Below are positions 44,134 to 56,434 of a stretch of 64,000 nt of DNA, piece after piece. Where the stretch lies: contig CAJZBQ010000002.1 of the NCBI GenBank assembly GCA_914767885.1, positions 682,001 to 746,000 on the forward strand, written 5' to 3'. Numbering within the stretch: position 1 is the first letter of the stretch; every line of letters starts with the position of its first letter. Position numbers and translations under genes: made by a program. This stretch comes from Blepharisma stoltei. Its lineage: Eukaryota; Ciliophora; Heterotrichea; Heterotrichida; Blepharismidae. The notes under the pieces were generated by a model that was given only the letters and a program-made list of their open reading frames with translations, was not told the origin of the DNA and made no database searches.

Positions 44134-45653
44134 TTTGTCCAATTTTTATTTATATTCGCCTTATTAAAATGGTTTTAACTGTTGTGAGAGACGAGAAACT
44201 AAGATGAATTATTAGAAAATTGCAATGAGAGGGTTTATTTAGAAAAAAATAAAAGTTGAGGAATAAAAATAGAAAGGTTTAATTGAAAGCTTATAATTAG
44301 GCACTTGAAAATAAAAATAGCATTTAAATATAAAGAATATAGTTATAATGCATTGGAAAATTGTTTTTAATAAACTTGATCGATATCATGCGACAAATTT
44401 TTTTAAAAAAAATAATTGTTTTAGCTTATATTTTAATTAATGAAAAAATTCATGCATAGATATGTCTATTCGCCATATTGATTTGTCATTGCCATTCTAA
44501 AAAATTAAAACTCTTATTCACTTGGGGCGGTTTGATTGGAAATGTTTATTTTGCAACCCTAGACTCACGCAGAAATGCATATTTCCATATTTTGTTTATT
44601 ATTCACTATATTGATTTGCCATTAGTATTTTAAAAATTCAAAGAAAGGTAAAGGGTTTAAGTTTTAAAGTGGAAATGGCAAAAGTATAAAAAATGAATTG
44701 TACGCAAGCCCAAAAAAATCATTGTCATATATTAATTCGTTAAATTTTAAATTACCAATCAAATTACCCAAGTAGAAAAAGAGTTTAATTTTTAAAATGG
44801 TAATGGCAAATTAGCATGTCGAATAGATCTTTAAGTTTATATTACATTTTAGACATGCTAAAATAATGGCTATGTGTGAATATTTTCCATTAATAAAACA
44901 TAAGCTAAAACGATTAATATTTCTTTTTAAAATTTGTGACATCATATTAGATCAAGCTTGTTTAAAAAAATTCAAAAGCATTATAATTAATACAATAATT
45001 ATTTATAACTAACTGAAATTAGGGTATTAATATATATGTCATATTAAATATTAGGAAAAATCGAAAATCATATTCATCTTCATATTAACTGTTTTAAAAT
45101 TTATACACTCCAAAGAAATTAATAGTCACTCTCGATGTTTTATTCTACTGACTAGTTTTAATTGCTAATAATTTTTCACATTTTACCAGAGTATATATTA
45201 ATATTACTATTTTATTTGAATATCCATATTTTAGCAGATATTTGCATTTCAAAACCAAGAAATCTATCTTAATAGCATAAACTAAATTATGATTCAGAAA
45301 AAAAACATCATTTTTGATCAAAATTATATAGGTAATTTAAAAGCTTATTCAATTATTTTAGCATATGTGATTAATTTTTAAAATAATTCATTTCATTAAA
45401 GCATATAAAATATCATATGAAACCAGAGCAATAAATTTAATTTTCATTATAATTCTCTATTAATCCATTAATTGTTAAAATCAACTATTTTTTAAAATCC
45501 TCTTCCGAGTTTAAAAGCTAAGCTCATCGATACCTTTTAATTTTTTCTTTAAAATTCATATTCGTTTTTGCATTCCAATTTTATACAAATGTTTGCTTAT
45601 ATACTCCAGTTAATCATATTTATTTACATCTAAGAAGTAATATCTACTAAAGC
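44134..45653. other. Gene-poor intergenic region, 1.5 kb
   Basis: AT-rich, no convincing ORF. Contains the inverted-repeat element at 44461-44830. The rest shows no recognised features. Confidence 0.5.
44461..44830. repeat. Candidate inverted-repeat element (~370 bp)
   Basis: Left arm TCTATTCGCCATATTGATTT...GCCATTCTAAAAAATTAAA and right arm its diverged inverse (TTTAATTTTTAAAATGGTAA ... CGAATAGATC). Two further internal copies of a TTGATTTGCCATTAG-type unit lie near 44615 (direct) and 44665 (inverted). Confidence 0.5.
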
Positions 45654-45902
45654 ATGGAAAGATCACTAACAGGCTCTCAAGAAGTCAATAGCACGCTAAG
45701 CTTTAATGGAAATATGAAACCAATATTGAAATCCCCGATTCCTACAGAAAAAATATTCGCCTTCACAGTAATTCCTGCTCAATCTGACCATAAAAAGAGT
45801 AAAGTTTCTTTCAGGAAACCTGTACAAAACGTAGTGTTAGTTGAACCTATAATTTATGAATCTGAAAAGAAAATTAAGAGTTGTGCATGTGAAATATTTT
45901 AA
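45654..45902 (+). CDS. Small hypothetical protein with an RVxF-like motif, 82 aa
   Basis: MERSLTGSQEVNSTL... to KSCACEIF and TAA. SKVSFRKPV contains a K-V-S-F match to the PP1-docking RVxF motif, so a phosphatase regulator is conceivable but unproven. The Cys-rich end may be acylated. Confidence 0.45.
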   Translation: MERSLTGSQEVNSTLSFNGNMKPILKSPIPTEKIFAFTVIPAQSDHKKSKVSFRKPVQNVVLVEPIIYESEKKIKSCACEIF

Positions 45903-46349
45903 ATTACAGCTAAGTTAATAATGTTCATATGTTGCCAATAAAAAGGATTGATAGTGTTTAAATCTTAATTATGGTGAAAGAATTGATTGAAATATATTTA
46001 AAAGAATTGCTTAAACGTAAAATTCGAATAAATGTTTATTACATGATTACTGACAAGTATGCTCAGTTTTAAAAAAATATTAATTTCATAATAATTTTAA
46101 TAGAAAATTGAAAATTTTCCAATTTAAATGTTCATTGATTTAAATTCCCTTAAATTCCAATCTGAATTTATGAAAAAACTTTCTAAATGCTTGCATCTTT
46201 TTCAGTAAAATTATTCCAATAAGTTAAAATAAATTTGTTTTATAGGAGTATCTTTTAGGTATGAATATAAAATTATTGCAGTTTGATGTCAAAGAGCCAA
46301 TCAAAAAAATTTATATATAAGCAAATTTTGTAAAATTACACAAAATAAT
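45903..46349. other. Intergenic region, 447 bp
   Basis: AT-rich; nothing recognised. Confidence 0.35.
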
Positions 46350-46703
46350 ATGAGAAGGTTCTTTTCTGCCACAAAGACTTTTATAGAAGAGCAGCTCATA
46401 AAAGCTATGAATCCAGCTTCTTTAGAAATAATAAACGATTCCTGAATGCACCAACGAGGTTCTGATACCCATTTCAAAGTTCATGTAGTAAGTGAGGATT
46501 TTCAAGGGAAAACCCAAGTGGAAAGAGAGAGACTTGTTAATAGAGCATTAAAAGAAGCTTGGGAGCAAGGCGTAATCTCTATTTCTGTAGTAGCCAAAAC
46601 TCCTGAGGAAGCCAAAGCTGAGCCAAAATTAAGCAAGTCAATAAGGTGTATGAGTCACACAAAAGACCAATTTAATAATTCTTTTAATACAGAGCAAAAA
46701 TAG
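46350..46703 (+). CDS. BolA-family protein, 117 aa
   Basis: BolA proteins partner with monothiol glutaredoxins in Fe-S cluster delivery. Features: a short basic/Ser N-terminus (MRRFFSATKTF) that could target mitochondria, helix IEEQLIKAMNPASLEIIN, the conserved DTHFKVHVVSEDFQGKTQVE and RERLVNRALKEAW. A TGA at 46443-46445 reads as Trp (NDSWMHQRGSD). BolA1-like by the His pattern; the ~25-residue C-terminal tail is extra. Confidence 0.9.
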
Positions 46704-46942
46704 TGTCGAATTGATATTTGAATTAAAAAACGTGCCTAGTTAATATTCTTAAGAGATAATAATGCAAATTTCTCTATCCAATTAAAAGCATTATCTATTA
46801 AATGATTATTAGATTATTTTTAGCTTTAAGGGATTAAACCTAACTTCTTTATCTTTATTTTTTAAAAATCAATAAATCAGACCCAATTGCCTCTTTTTAA
46901 TCCTCCAATTAATGTTTATGAGATTCATTCTATTTAGTAAAA

Positions 46943-49900
46943 ATGTATCAATTTAATCCCAATAACCTCATACAATTAGATTTTCAAGAACTATCCAAAG
47001 CACTAGCCTACATTTTTGCTACATTGCAAGAAAACGAGTCCAAAATTTCAGAGGTAAAAGCCACCTCCACCGAAGCAGTATTTGAAATTTCAAAACATAA
47101 AGAAAAATTCAAAGACATAGAAAGTAAATTTCTGATTTTCGAAGAGAGCATCAAAGAAGTCAACAAAATAAGCGACAAAGTCAATACATGGGGCGAGCGA
47201 TTTAGAGAAATGGAGGAAAGAAATTTCGCATTTTCAAGCAAAATAGAAGAATTGAGTCATCAATTCCAATCACAAATAGATGAAGTAACTAGACTGATAT
47301 CTCAAACTACTAGATCAGCACAAATAGATACTAAAAGAGACGTGATGATCAAAATGGAAGAAATGAATAACGCAGAAACGGTAAAAATTGGAATTATAAA
47401 TAGCCAACTTGAGAGACAAATCTCTGAATTAAAGAATCAATTGGAAATGCTAAATTTGGAAAACCAAGCAAAATTTGTAGAAATCCATAGCTCGCTTGGA
47501 TTGGTCAGCTCCCAGACTCAGCAGCCCGAATCCCAAAAGCAACCAAAGGAAAGCCAAAAAAACAGAAACGTTGTCAGTAGGTTAGCGTCATTAGAAAAAA
47601 CATTTCAAAATTTTGTAACTTCAATGTCAAGTACAAGAAGCGTTGGAAATACCAACCAAGAGATTCAAATCCCAGCATTTATTGAACCAAAAATAAATTT
47701 AATAGAAAATGAGCCAAAGCCGATATTTTCTATGGTTAATGAAGGAATTGATCTAATAAAGCCTGCATCCAAAGAAAATGAATCAAATCCTCCAAGCCCA
47801 TTATATCTACCAAATAATGAAAATTTATTACCTTTATTTGATAGGATAAGTAAGCTTGAGAAAGCAAATTATAAGCTAGGAGACTATGAAGCAATGGAAA
47901 ATAAAATTGAGATACTGAATGAAAAAATTGAAATTTTATTTGAAAAAGCGTTAAATGATGCAAATATTGTGATTCCTTCTATTCAGATAGAAGCCCCAAA
48001 AGAGCATCACCAAGAAAAATCATTAGAAAAGCCATATGAACTAAATTTAATAACAATACCATCTCCAATTCCATCTCCTTCTATGTCACCAATGCCATCT
48101 CCAAGGACTCCTCGACTTGATAGTCTTTATGATAAAAAATTTTCAAAAATAGAAGAAGCAGTTCAGCTGTTACAAAAAAATATTACAGAAGTCCAGTTAA
48201 GCATTGATAATAATAAATTGAAAGAGTATTTAGATGATAAATTTACTGTATTTGGAAAAAATACTAGGGATACCCTAGTAAAGCAATTTTCAGGCGTTTC
48301 TGAAGAAGTATCAAGCAAACTATCCGAGTTCCAATCAAGACTAAATGGCTTCTGAAAAGATACTCAAATCGTTCATGAAATTATTGAAACCATTAAGTCT
48401 CAAATTGAAGAATCTGCGCACAGTTTAAAAGAGGAAAATAAATTATTATCAAGTAGTATAGAAGATATATCAAAAAGCATTGACATAAAATTAACAGAAA
48501 AATTAACTGAAGTTAAAGAGTTAATTCCTCAAGTTCAGGTTACTAACTCCCCCCCCATCCTTGATCGAGCGATTGACTGTAAAAATTCCTAAAAATTGGG
48601 GAAATTAACCCCCATCCTTGATCGAACGATTTTCATATCATTCAAATTTTTATATATATAAAAATATATTAGTTATCAAAAGCTTGGGAAATGTACCTAA
48701 TGAAGTTTTTTTACAGAGCTTTGAGACAACAGAAAGCTGCGGAATCAACCATCCGAAGTGATTTAGCCATCAGCCTAGGCTTAAAAACTCAATAATCTAA
48801 AAAATAGAGATTCTTTAAAATTAAAAAAAAAAAAAAATTTAATTCAATAAGGAACAAATTAAAATTTATACAGTTTAAATAGGGGTAACTAATAAATCAA
48901 AATATTAAAAATTGGTATTTTATGAAATTAATTCAATTTTTTGTTGTAAAAATAATTATTAAATACTCTTAACCCACTTATTTAAAAGTAAATAAAAAAA
49001 ATATATATATATATATATTTTTATTTTTATATATATTTTATTTTATATATATAATTTTTTTTCCCAAAAAATTTTTTTTTAACCCCCATCCTTGATCGAA
49101 CGATGGCGAGTCGTTCGATCAAGGATGGGGGGGGGGAGTAAAGAAAAACCCGAACAAACCGAGAGTGACACTGTTCTTCGTAGCATGATTTTTAGTTTGA
49201 GGAATGAATTAACAAAATTAAGGTCATCAATTGAACAAATCGAGCATAAAAGAATGGTTGAAGAGTCAATTTTTGAAGAAAACGCATCAACTGTTTTTGT
49301 GGAGAATTTTGGAACAAAAGATGAAAATAATAACTTGAAAGGGATACTGAAACTGCATGATAATGCTATACGAAATTTAGCACTAAAAATCATGCCAGGA
49401 TCTCAGATGCCTTCTCAACAAAATCAAGAAATCACTAATGTTTTGCAATATTTAGAAGATTTAAAATCTCAAATAAAAGAAGTGATAAATAAACAAGAAC
49501 ATACCAAGTCTTTTACCTCAAAAGATTTTGAGCTTCTAAATGAAATTTATCAAAATTTAGAAAATAAATCAAATAAATCAGAATTAATACAAAAAGTTGA
49601 TAGAAACGAACTAAGAAGGATTTATCAGCTGCTTAAGAAAAGAATTGATGAATTATCTGAACAGTTAAAAAAAAGTGATCAGATGCAGGCATTATTAAGC
49701 ACACAAGAGGAGCCTTATTTCATGAAGAAAAAATATGATTTTGGCTGTGCATCTTGTGGGCAGGTTTTTAGTCCGCAATCTGATACTCAAATGACTCAGC
49801 AGACTTGGTATAAACCTGGGACAAGAAACGGAACATTTATGCCAGGATTTTCAAACATTTTATCATCGCTAATACAAAGCCCCTCTGGGTCTTTTACTTT

Positions 49901-50030
49901 GCCAAGTCGAGCTGAAGAAAATATTGATAGGGAATCTATAAAAAGTCCAAAAAACTCAATTGTGACGCCTTCATATAGTAAAGGGAAAAATAGAAGAATT
50001 AGGCTTCCTTCTGTTAAAGAATCTTCATAA
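46943..50030 (+). CDS. Long coiled-coil protein, QRICH2/C16orf96 (DUF4795)-like, 830 aa
   Basis: Repeated coiled coils (ELSKALAYIFATLQENESKI; MNNAETVKIGIINSQLERQI; EAMENKIEILNEKIEILFEK), Pro/Ser linkers (IPSPIPSPSMSPMPSPRTP), then after the excised element EKPEQTESDTVLRSMIFSLR. Near the C-terminus FGCASCGQVF resembles the CxxC element after the coiled coil of DUF4795 proteins such as QRICH2, a sperm flagellar protein, so an axonemal role is plausible. TGA at 48353-48355 reads as Trp. IES 48547-49141 lies between QVT and KEKPEQ. Confidence 0.75.
48547..49141 (+). mobile_element. CCATCCTTGATCGAACGAT-family element / IES (595 bp)
   Basis: TAA at 48544-48546 and 49139-49141. Two direct motif copies about 60 bp apart on the left, and on the right a hairpin (CCCCATCCTTGATCGAACGA and complement) ending GGGGGGAG. 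AT-rich core with a (TA)n stretch near 49000. Excision keeps the coiled-coil gene in frame. Confidence 0.88.
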
Positions 50031-50103
50031 TAAAATGATAATAAAATAGTTTTGAAGTATTAGCACAAGTATATAAAAAGAGTTTCAAATTGAAACCCAG
50101 CTA

Positions 50104-50184
50104 GACAGTATGGCCGAGTGGTTAAGGCGACAGACTTGAAATCTGTTGGGATCTCCCGCGCAGGTTCGAATCCTGCTACTGTCG
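50104..50184 (+). tRNA. tRNA-Ser (anticodon TGA)
   Basis: Acceptor GACAGTA/TACTGTC. D-arm with GAGTGGTTAAGGC. Anticodon stem ACAGA/TCTGT with loop CTTGAAA giving anticodon TGA (reads TCA). Long class-II variable arm (GGGATCTCCC). T-arm GCAGG-TTCGAAT-CCTGC, discriminator G, then a T run as terminator. No intron. Confidence 0.97.
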
Positions 50185-50484
50185 TTTTTTGATATTTTTT
50201 AATAATGATCTTGACAATAAATAATAATCATCTCCATGCAAAATTAGCTGAAATATTAATTTTTCTTATTTGAATAGCTTCAAAGTTTTAAAATTCATCA
50301 TAAAATGGAAAATTGAAGATTTCTTTGAAAAATATTGTAAAATTATTATTCTAGCATTTATCACAATAATATCATATTGGGCCATGTTTAGTTATTTTTA
50401 TATTTGCAAAATCAGATCTTATTTTTAAGTAAATGATTAGCTGGTATTTTAAGTACTATGAAATAATTTAAGAATAAATATAAG
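50185..50484. other. Intergenic region, 300 bp
   Basis: AT-rich spacer after the tRNA and upstream of MAT1; no features beyond the T-run terminator. Confidence 0.35.
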
Positions 50485-51588
50485 ATGGATTACATGTGTC
50501 CTATATGTCTTAGAGATGATCGAACTCCAGTCATCAAACTCATGTTTTCTGTCTGCGGTCATCAAATTTGTGAAGACTGCCTTAAAACTCTTTTTCGTAC
50601 AGAAACTCAAATTAATTGTCCGACTTGCCGCCGACCTTTAAAAAGAGTTGATTTCTCTTCAAGATATTTAGAAGAAAAAGAAGTTGACAAAGAAAATGAA
50701 ATTCGTCGCGAAGTTTTGAATGTATACAATAAGCTTGAAGATGATTTTACTGATAGAGAATCTTATGATGCATATTTAGAAATGATTGAAGATATGATTT
50801 ATGAATATATTTCTCAAAAAAACAGTGATATCATTAAAAAAAAACTTGACCTAGAACGCCAAAACAATATTCAAGAGATCACTCAAAACGAATCAAGAAA
50901 AGAAGAAGAGCTAAGAGTCATGAGAGAAAACGCAGTTATTGAGGACTCTATGTTTGATGAAAGCTTAAAAGATAGAGCAAAGGAAATTATATGAGAAAGA
51001 GCTCACAAAGTTGAAGAAAATTTAGTTACTCCCCCCCCCCCCTCCGTGAGCGAACAAAACCATTAGAAAAATCGCCATTTTTTGACCAAAAACCCACCCT
51101 CCGTGAGTGAACAAAAATTTTTTTAATAGAAAAAATTTTAATGGAAAAAAATTGTGATATATAAGTGATAATTAGTATAATGAAATCTAGAGCTAATTCT
51201 GTTTAATTTTAAACAAATTGCGTTTTAAAACATAAATTTTGCAAATTAAATTAATATTTGCTTCCCAATTTTTGCAAATTAGGATTTTTTTAAATTTCGA
51301 AAAAAAAATATTTTTTATAAAATTTATATATAAATTTTTTTTAAAAAAAAAAATTAACCCCCCTCCGTGAGCGAACAAATTTTTTTTGTTCGCTCACGGA
51401 GGGGGGGGGGAGTTAGCAAAGAAATGCCAGAGTGCAAAAATTTTGATTCAGTAAATTTTATATAGAGTTATGACCTAAACACCCTGGATGAAGAATTAAG
51501 GAATTTATTTTTAAATGCCAGCGGGTTTGATATAGATGAAATAAAGAGAAGTTCTTATCAAGAATTAATTGATGGATTGAATATTTAA
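50485..51588 (+). CDS. MNAT1: CDK-activating kinase assembly factor MAT1 / TFB3, 233 aa
   Basis: RING subunit of the CAK/TFIIH kinase module. N-terminal C3HC4 RING: MDYMCPICLRDDRTP ... VCGHQICEDCLKTLF ... NCPTCRRPLKRVDF, followed by EVDKENEIRREVLNVYNKLE and YDAYLEMIEDMIYEYIS, the conserved MAT1 sequence after the RING. It is interrupted by a 387-bp MITE (between EENLV and SKEMPECKNF) and a 15-nt intron (51451-51465); one TGA reads as Trp (KEIIWERAHK). Shorter than animal MAT1 (~309 aa). Converges with Rab2, 9 bp apart. Confidence 0.9.
51029..51415 (+). mobile_element. CTCCGTGAG-family MITE / IES (387 bp) in MAT1
   Basis: TTA at 51026-51028 and 51413-51415. Best-preserved example of the four-site layout: outer motif, second motif ~56 bp in, AT-rich core, then a perfect right hairpin CCCCTCCGTGAGCGAACAAA / TTTGTTCGCTCACGGAGGGG. 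Confidence 0.92.
51451..51465 (+). other. 15-nt spliceosomal intron
   Basis: GTAAATTTTATATAG; removal joins NFDS to SYDLNTLDEELR. Sequence identical to the intron at 35015-35029. Confidence 0.9.
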
Positions 51589-51597
51589 TTGATAAAT

Positions 51598-52927
<1,330 letters not shown>

Positions 52928-53758
52928 TTATTCAATTGGTTTGTATTCTCCAGCAACAACAGCGTGGTCAACTTCATAAGGTTCCAAAGTAAGCATCTCT
53001 TTTGGCACAAATCCCATCTCCTTCAAAGTCTCTATTTCCCTCTCAAACACCACACTAGGCTCTACAGTCGAATCAATACAATTTGCTTTAATTGAAATCA
53101 CAAAATGTCCTCCATTCTTCACAAAATGCTGTGCATTATGAGCTAAAATTCTGGCTTGGTCTCTTTGTGCGACATCAGCAAAAATAACATCAACCATTGG
53201 TACAAGCATTCTGTACCTCATTGGATGTCTAGCGTCATCTACAATTGGTACCACATTTGTCCTTCTTTTAGCCATATTCACTAAGTCTCTGCCAGATCTA
53301 TGAGAAAACTCTACAGCATATACAGCTCCTTCAGGGCCTACTATATCTGAAACATGGCTAACTGTTGTACCAGATGCTGCTCCTAGATAAAGAACTTTAG
53401 CGCCTGGCTGGATCCAAATTTGGTCGATTCCACCCAAAATAGCTGCAGCGATTTTAGACCTATAAGGGTTCCATACTCTGTATTCAATTTTGTCTTCCCC
53501 AACTTGGACTGGGATTCTTTTTTCTTGATAAACGCTTTCTCCTGGGGCGAAACTTTTTGTAACTAGAGAGTCTTCATTACCTCTGGCAATGAAAATTCCT
53601 GGGAATCTGTGAGGCTCGACTAAGACTTTGGAGCCACCTTTCATGCCTCTTCCGCCACGGCCACCTCTTGGAGCGCCTCTACCTCTTGGACCTCCTCTTG
53701 GTGGGCCACCACGGCCTCTTGGTGCACCTCTTCCTCCTCCAAAATCTCCTCTAACCAT
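52928..53758 (-). CDS. FBL: Fibrillarin (box C/D snoRNP 2'-O-methyltransferase), 276 aa
   Basis: rRNA 2'-O-methyltransferase of the nucleolus. An N-terminal Gly/Arg-rich domain ([16 protein letters not shown]..., residues ~5-45) precedes a SAM-dependent methyltransferase fold: [20 protein letters not shown] (SAM motif I), [37 protein letters not shown], and the catalytic-site region [13 protein letters not shown]. Ends AGEYKPIE. Full length for the family; no introns. Its start is 34 bp from the divergent start of the next gene. Confidence 0.97.
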   Translation of the reverse strand: MVRGDFGGGRGAPRGRGGPPRGGPRGRGAPRGGRGGRGMKGGSKVLVEPHRFPGIFIARGNEDSLVTKSFAPGESVYQEKRIPVQVGEDKIEYRVWNPYRSKIAAAILGGIDQIWIQPGAKVLYLGAASGTTVSHVSDIVGPEGAVYAVEFSHRSGRDLVNMAKRRTNVVPIVDDARHPMRYRMLVPMVDVIFADVAQRDQARILAHNAQHFVKNGGHFVISIKANCIDSTVEPSVVFEREIETLKEMGFVPKEMLTLEPYEVDHAVVAGEYKPIE

Positions 53759-53792
53759 GGTTAATATGGAATTATAATTAATTAAAGAATTT

Positions 53793-55675
53793 ATGCAAAA
53801 ATTTTCGAATAAAGAAGATAGAGATATGACTCCCAAGTATAGGGAAGCGTGCAGAAGGCTAGGAATTAATCCTGAAGAATTAGCCTATAAATCTATTGAT
53901 GAGTTTAGAGAGCCTGGGATAAGTTATGAGGTGGCTAGGCTTTACTATAACAACTATGAAACGAAAAGAAACGAAAGGATAGCTTGAATATGGAGTGAAA
54001 GAGAAAGAATCAAAGAAAATGAAATGAAAACTAGACAAACAACAGCAGCTACCAATATTTCATGGACAAATTCAGTCAGTTATGAAAAAGAAAAGAGAGA
54101 ACTTGAGTGACTCCAGAGAAAACAATCAATTGATCTTAATTTCTTAAAAAAACAGAAAAGCTATCTAATATCCCTTGAGACGAAAGACCGTGATATAGCT
54201 GAAAGAAATAAAGAAAAACTTGAAGAAAGGAACAAAGAAATAGAGAAAAAAAGAAAATTGCAAGAAGAAAATAAAAGAAAAAGAGACCAAATTTTAGCTG
54301 AGCGTCAAATAAAATTAGAAGAAGCTATATTAAAGCAATCTCAGCTAGATTCTCAAAAATCTCAAGACTTTCTAAAGATAAAAGCTGAGAGTGAACAGGA
54401 AAAGAAAGAAGAAGCCAAAAAGAAAGAAATAGAAATGAAAAATAAGCAAGATGAATTTCAAAGGAAAATTGAGCAGATGGAAACTTTTAAAAAAAGAATT
54501 GCTGAGGAAAAGAAGCAAGAGCTAGAAGAAAGAGAAAGAAATAGGATAGAAGCTATAAATAGCTTGAATAGAGAAAGAACAGAGGAGAATTTAAGGAAAG
54601 CTGAAGAGAAAAAGCAAAGAATTGAAGAGGCAAAAAGAAATTTGGAAAAATTAAAAGAAAAAAATAAACTGGAGACCGAAAAAAAGCAAATGATTAATGA
54701 AAAAAGGAGAAAAGAAATGGATGAGGAAAAGAGGATAGAAATTGAAATTTCTAGACAAAATGCTCAAGAAAAAGCTAACTCCCCCCACCCCTCGTGTGAG
54801 TGAACAAAACCATTAGAAAAATCCCTATTTTTTGCCCAAAAACCACCCTCCACGAGTGAACAAAAATTTTTTTAATAGAAAAAATTTTTATGGAAAAAAA
54901 ATTTTATATATAAATGATAATTATTATAATGAAATCTAGAGCTAATTCTGTTTAATTTTAAACGAATTGCTTTTTTAAAACATAAATTTTATAAATTAAA
55001 TTAATATTTGCTTTCCAATTTTTTGAATTAGATTTTTTTTTAATTTCGAAAAAAAATATATTTTTTTAAACAAAAAATTAACCCCTCCGTGAGTGAACAA
55101 AATTTTTTTGTTCACTCACGGAGGGGGGGGGGAGTAAGCACTTAGATTATGTTAAAAAAATGAATCAAGATAATGTAGAAAAAAGAAGAAATGATTTATT
55201 AAAATGTTCATCCATAGCAGATATGAGATTCAAAGAGCAGCAAAAAATAAAGCAAGATGAAATTCAAGAGAAAAAGCAAGAGCTTAAAGCTCACTATGAT
55301 GCAATAAAACAAGCAAAGTTAAATCTCCAAATATCTGAGTCTGAAAGGCTAAATAAGTTAAGGGAAAAGCAATTTGAAGAAGACCGTAAAATAAAAGAGC
55401 TGAAAGAACAGATAAATAATTACGAAAAGAGCAAAAAAGAAATAAAAAATAAAAAACATCAAGAAAGGCTGGAACTAGTGAAAAGTGCTAAAGAGGAAGA
55501 TATGCTGAAAAGGCAAAAAACATTAGAAAGGATAAGAGAAGAAGATAAAAGGTCAGAAAGAATCAAAGCAGAAAGAGAGGAAAGTATGAAAGATAGACAA
55601 AGAGCGAAGTCTGTTGCACAGTTTGAAAGGAGCTCAATGATTGAAAAGTTTAATAGTGAAAAGAAAAAAGTGTAA
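53793..55675 (+). CDS. Charged coiled-coil protein, 507 aa
   Basis: The N-terminal ~70 residues are folded-looking ([39 protein letters not shown]); the rest is a continuous Glu/Lys/Arg/Gln helix. Two TGA codons read as Trp near 53988-54111. A 359-bp MITE (54779-55137) is removed between QEKA and KHLDYVKK. Probably cytoskeletal; no family recognised. The start could also be the ATG at 53826. Confidence 0.8.
54779..55137 (+). mobile_element. CTCCGTGAG-family MITE / IES (359 bp) in the coiled-coil gene
   Basis: TAA at 54776-54778 and 55135-55137. Complete four-site layout with right hairpin CCCCTCCGTGAGTGAACAAA and complement. Confidence 0.92.
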
Positions 55676-55856
55676 AATACCAAAAACTATTTAATTAAAA
55701 TAATAAATTTGCCGGGATTTTTATGAGTATTCTGCTTTATCTGAAAGTAGTTTATTAGAAATTATTGAAATATTATAAAAATTAAAGTTGATGGCATTAA
55801 ATTTAAAGAAATAGTATAAAGAAATAAATTAATTATGATAATTGTGCTATCATCGG

Positions 55857-56434
55857 CTAGAACTGGAATGGAAATGGCTCAAATTCAGCTTCACTCTCAG
55901 TATATGGAGAGGGAGCTGTATAGTAAATATCTCCTGATCAGCTTTCTTCAGCCTGTTTAGGCTGCAAGTTTTCTTTTATATCCTCTTCACAGTTCTCATT
56001 TTGAATTTCTTCTTGCGGCTGGGTTTCTTCATTTACATTATCTTCAACCTTGTCTGCTTCTTTGTCCGCTGCCTTTTCTGAAAATTCTGGACTATTAATA
56101 TCATTCTCTGTGCATCCTGTGTTTAATTGAGCGTCACTTTCTGCCTCAACTACTCTCTTTTGTGGGGGTACAATAAATCTTACTTTTTAATAAACTTGTT
56201 AAATATAAATTAAAAATAAATTTTACTGTAACTTCTTTGATTAAATCCATTTCATCTAATGGCTGTTGAGATTGTGTTAAGTTTGTAAGTTTATCTTTTC
56301 TTGGGCGACGATTTATAGTTCTCTTAACAGCTCTCACAAGCGGGGTCTCTCTTCTTGTTCTTTTGATAGTGTTGACAAAAGCGCAGGTTATTTTGTTAGC
56401 TCCTCCTGGTCAGTCAGCAAAAAAATGCAAGGGA
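55857..56434 (-). CDS. Acidic hypothetical protein, 5' end not determined
   Basis: The frame reads YPLHFFADWPGGANKITCAF, a basic stretch KRTRRETPLVRAVKRTINRR, then ...DLIKEVTV, a 43-bp IES, RFIVPPQKRVVEAE and an acidic tail ending EPFPFQF at TAG. Two TGA codons read as Trp. No ATG is visible before an upstream TAA near 56435, so an exon or IES upstream is missing. No family recognised. Confidence 0.5.
56183..56225. other. Short TA-bounded IES (43 bp)
   Basis: TA at 56181-56182 and 56224-56225. Removal joins LIKEVTV to RFIVPPQKRV; without it the frame meets stops. Unusually short, AT only apart from a few G/C. Confidence 0.6.

Noticed and set aside
49000-49060. TA-rich tract as a centromere or replication-origin signal
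   Set aside because: A simple (TA)n stretch in the AT-rich core of a MITE; nothing further supports function.
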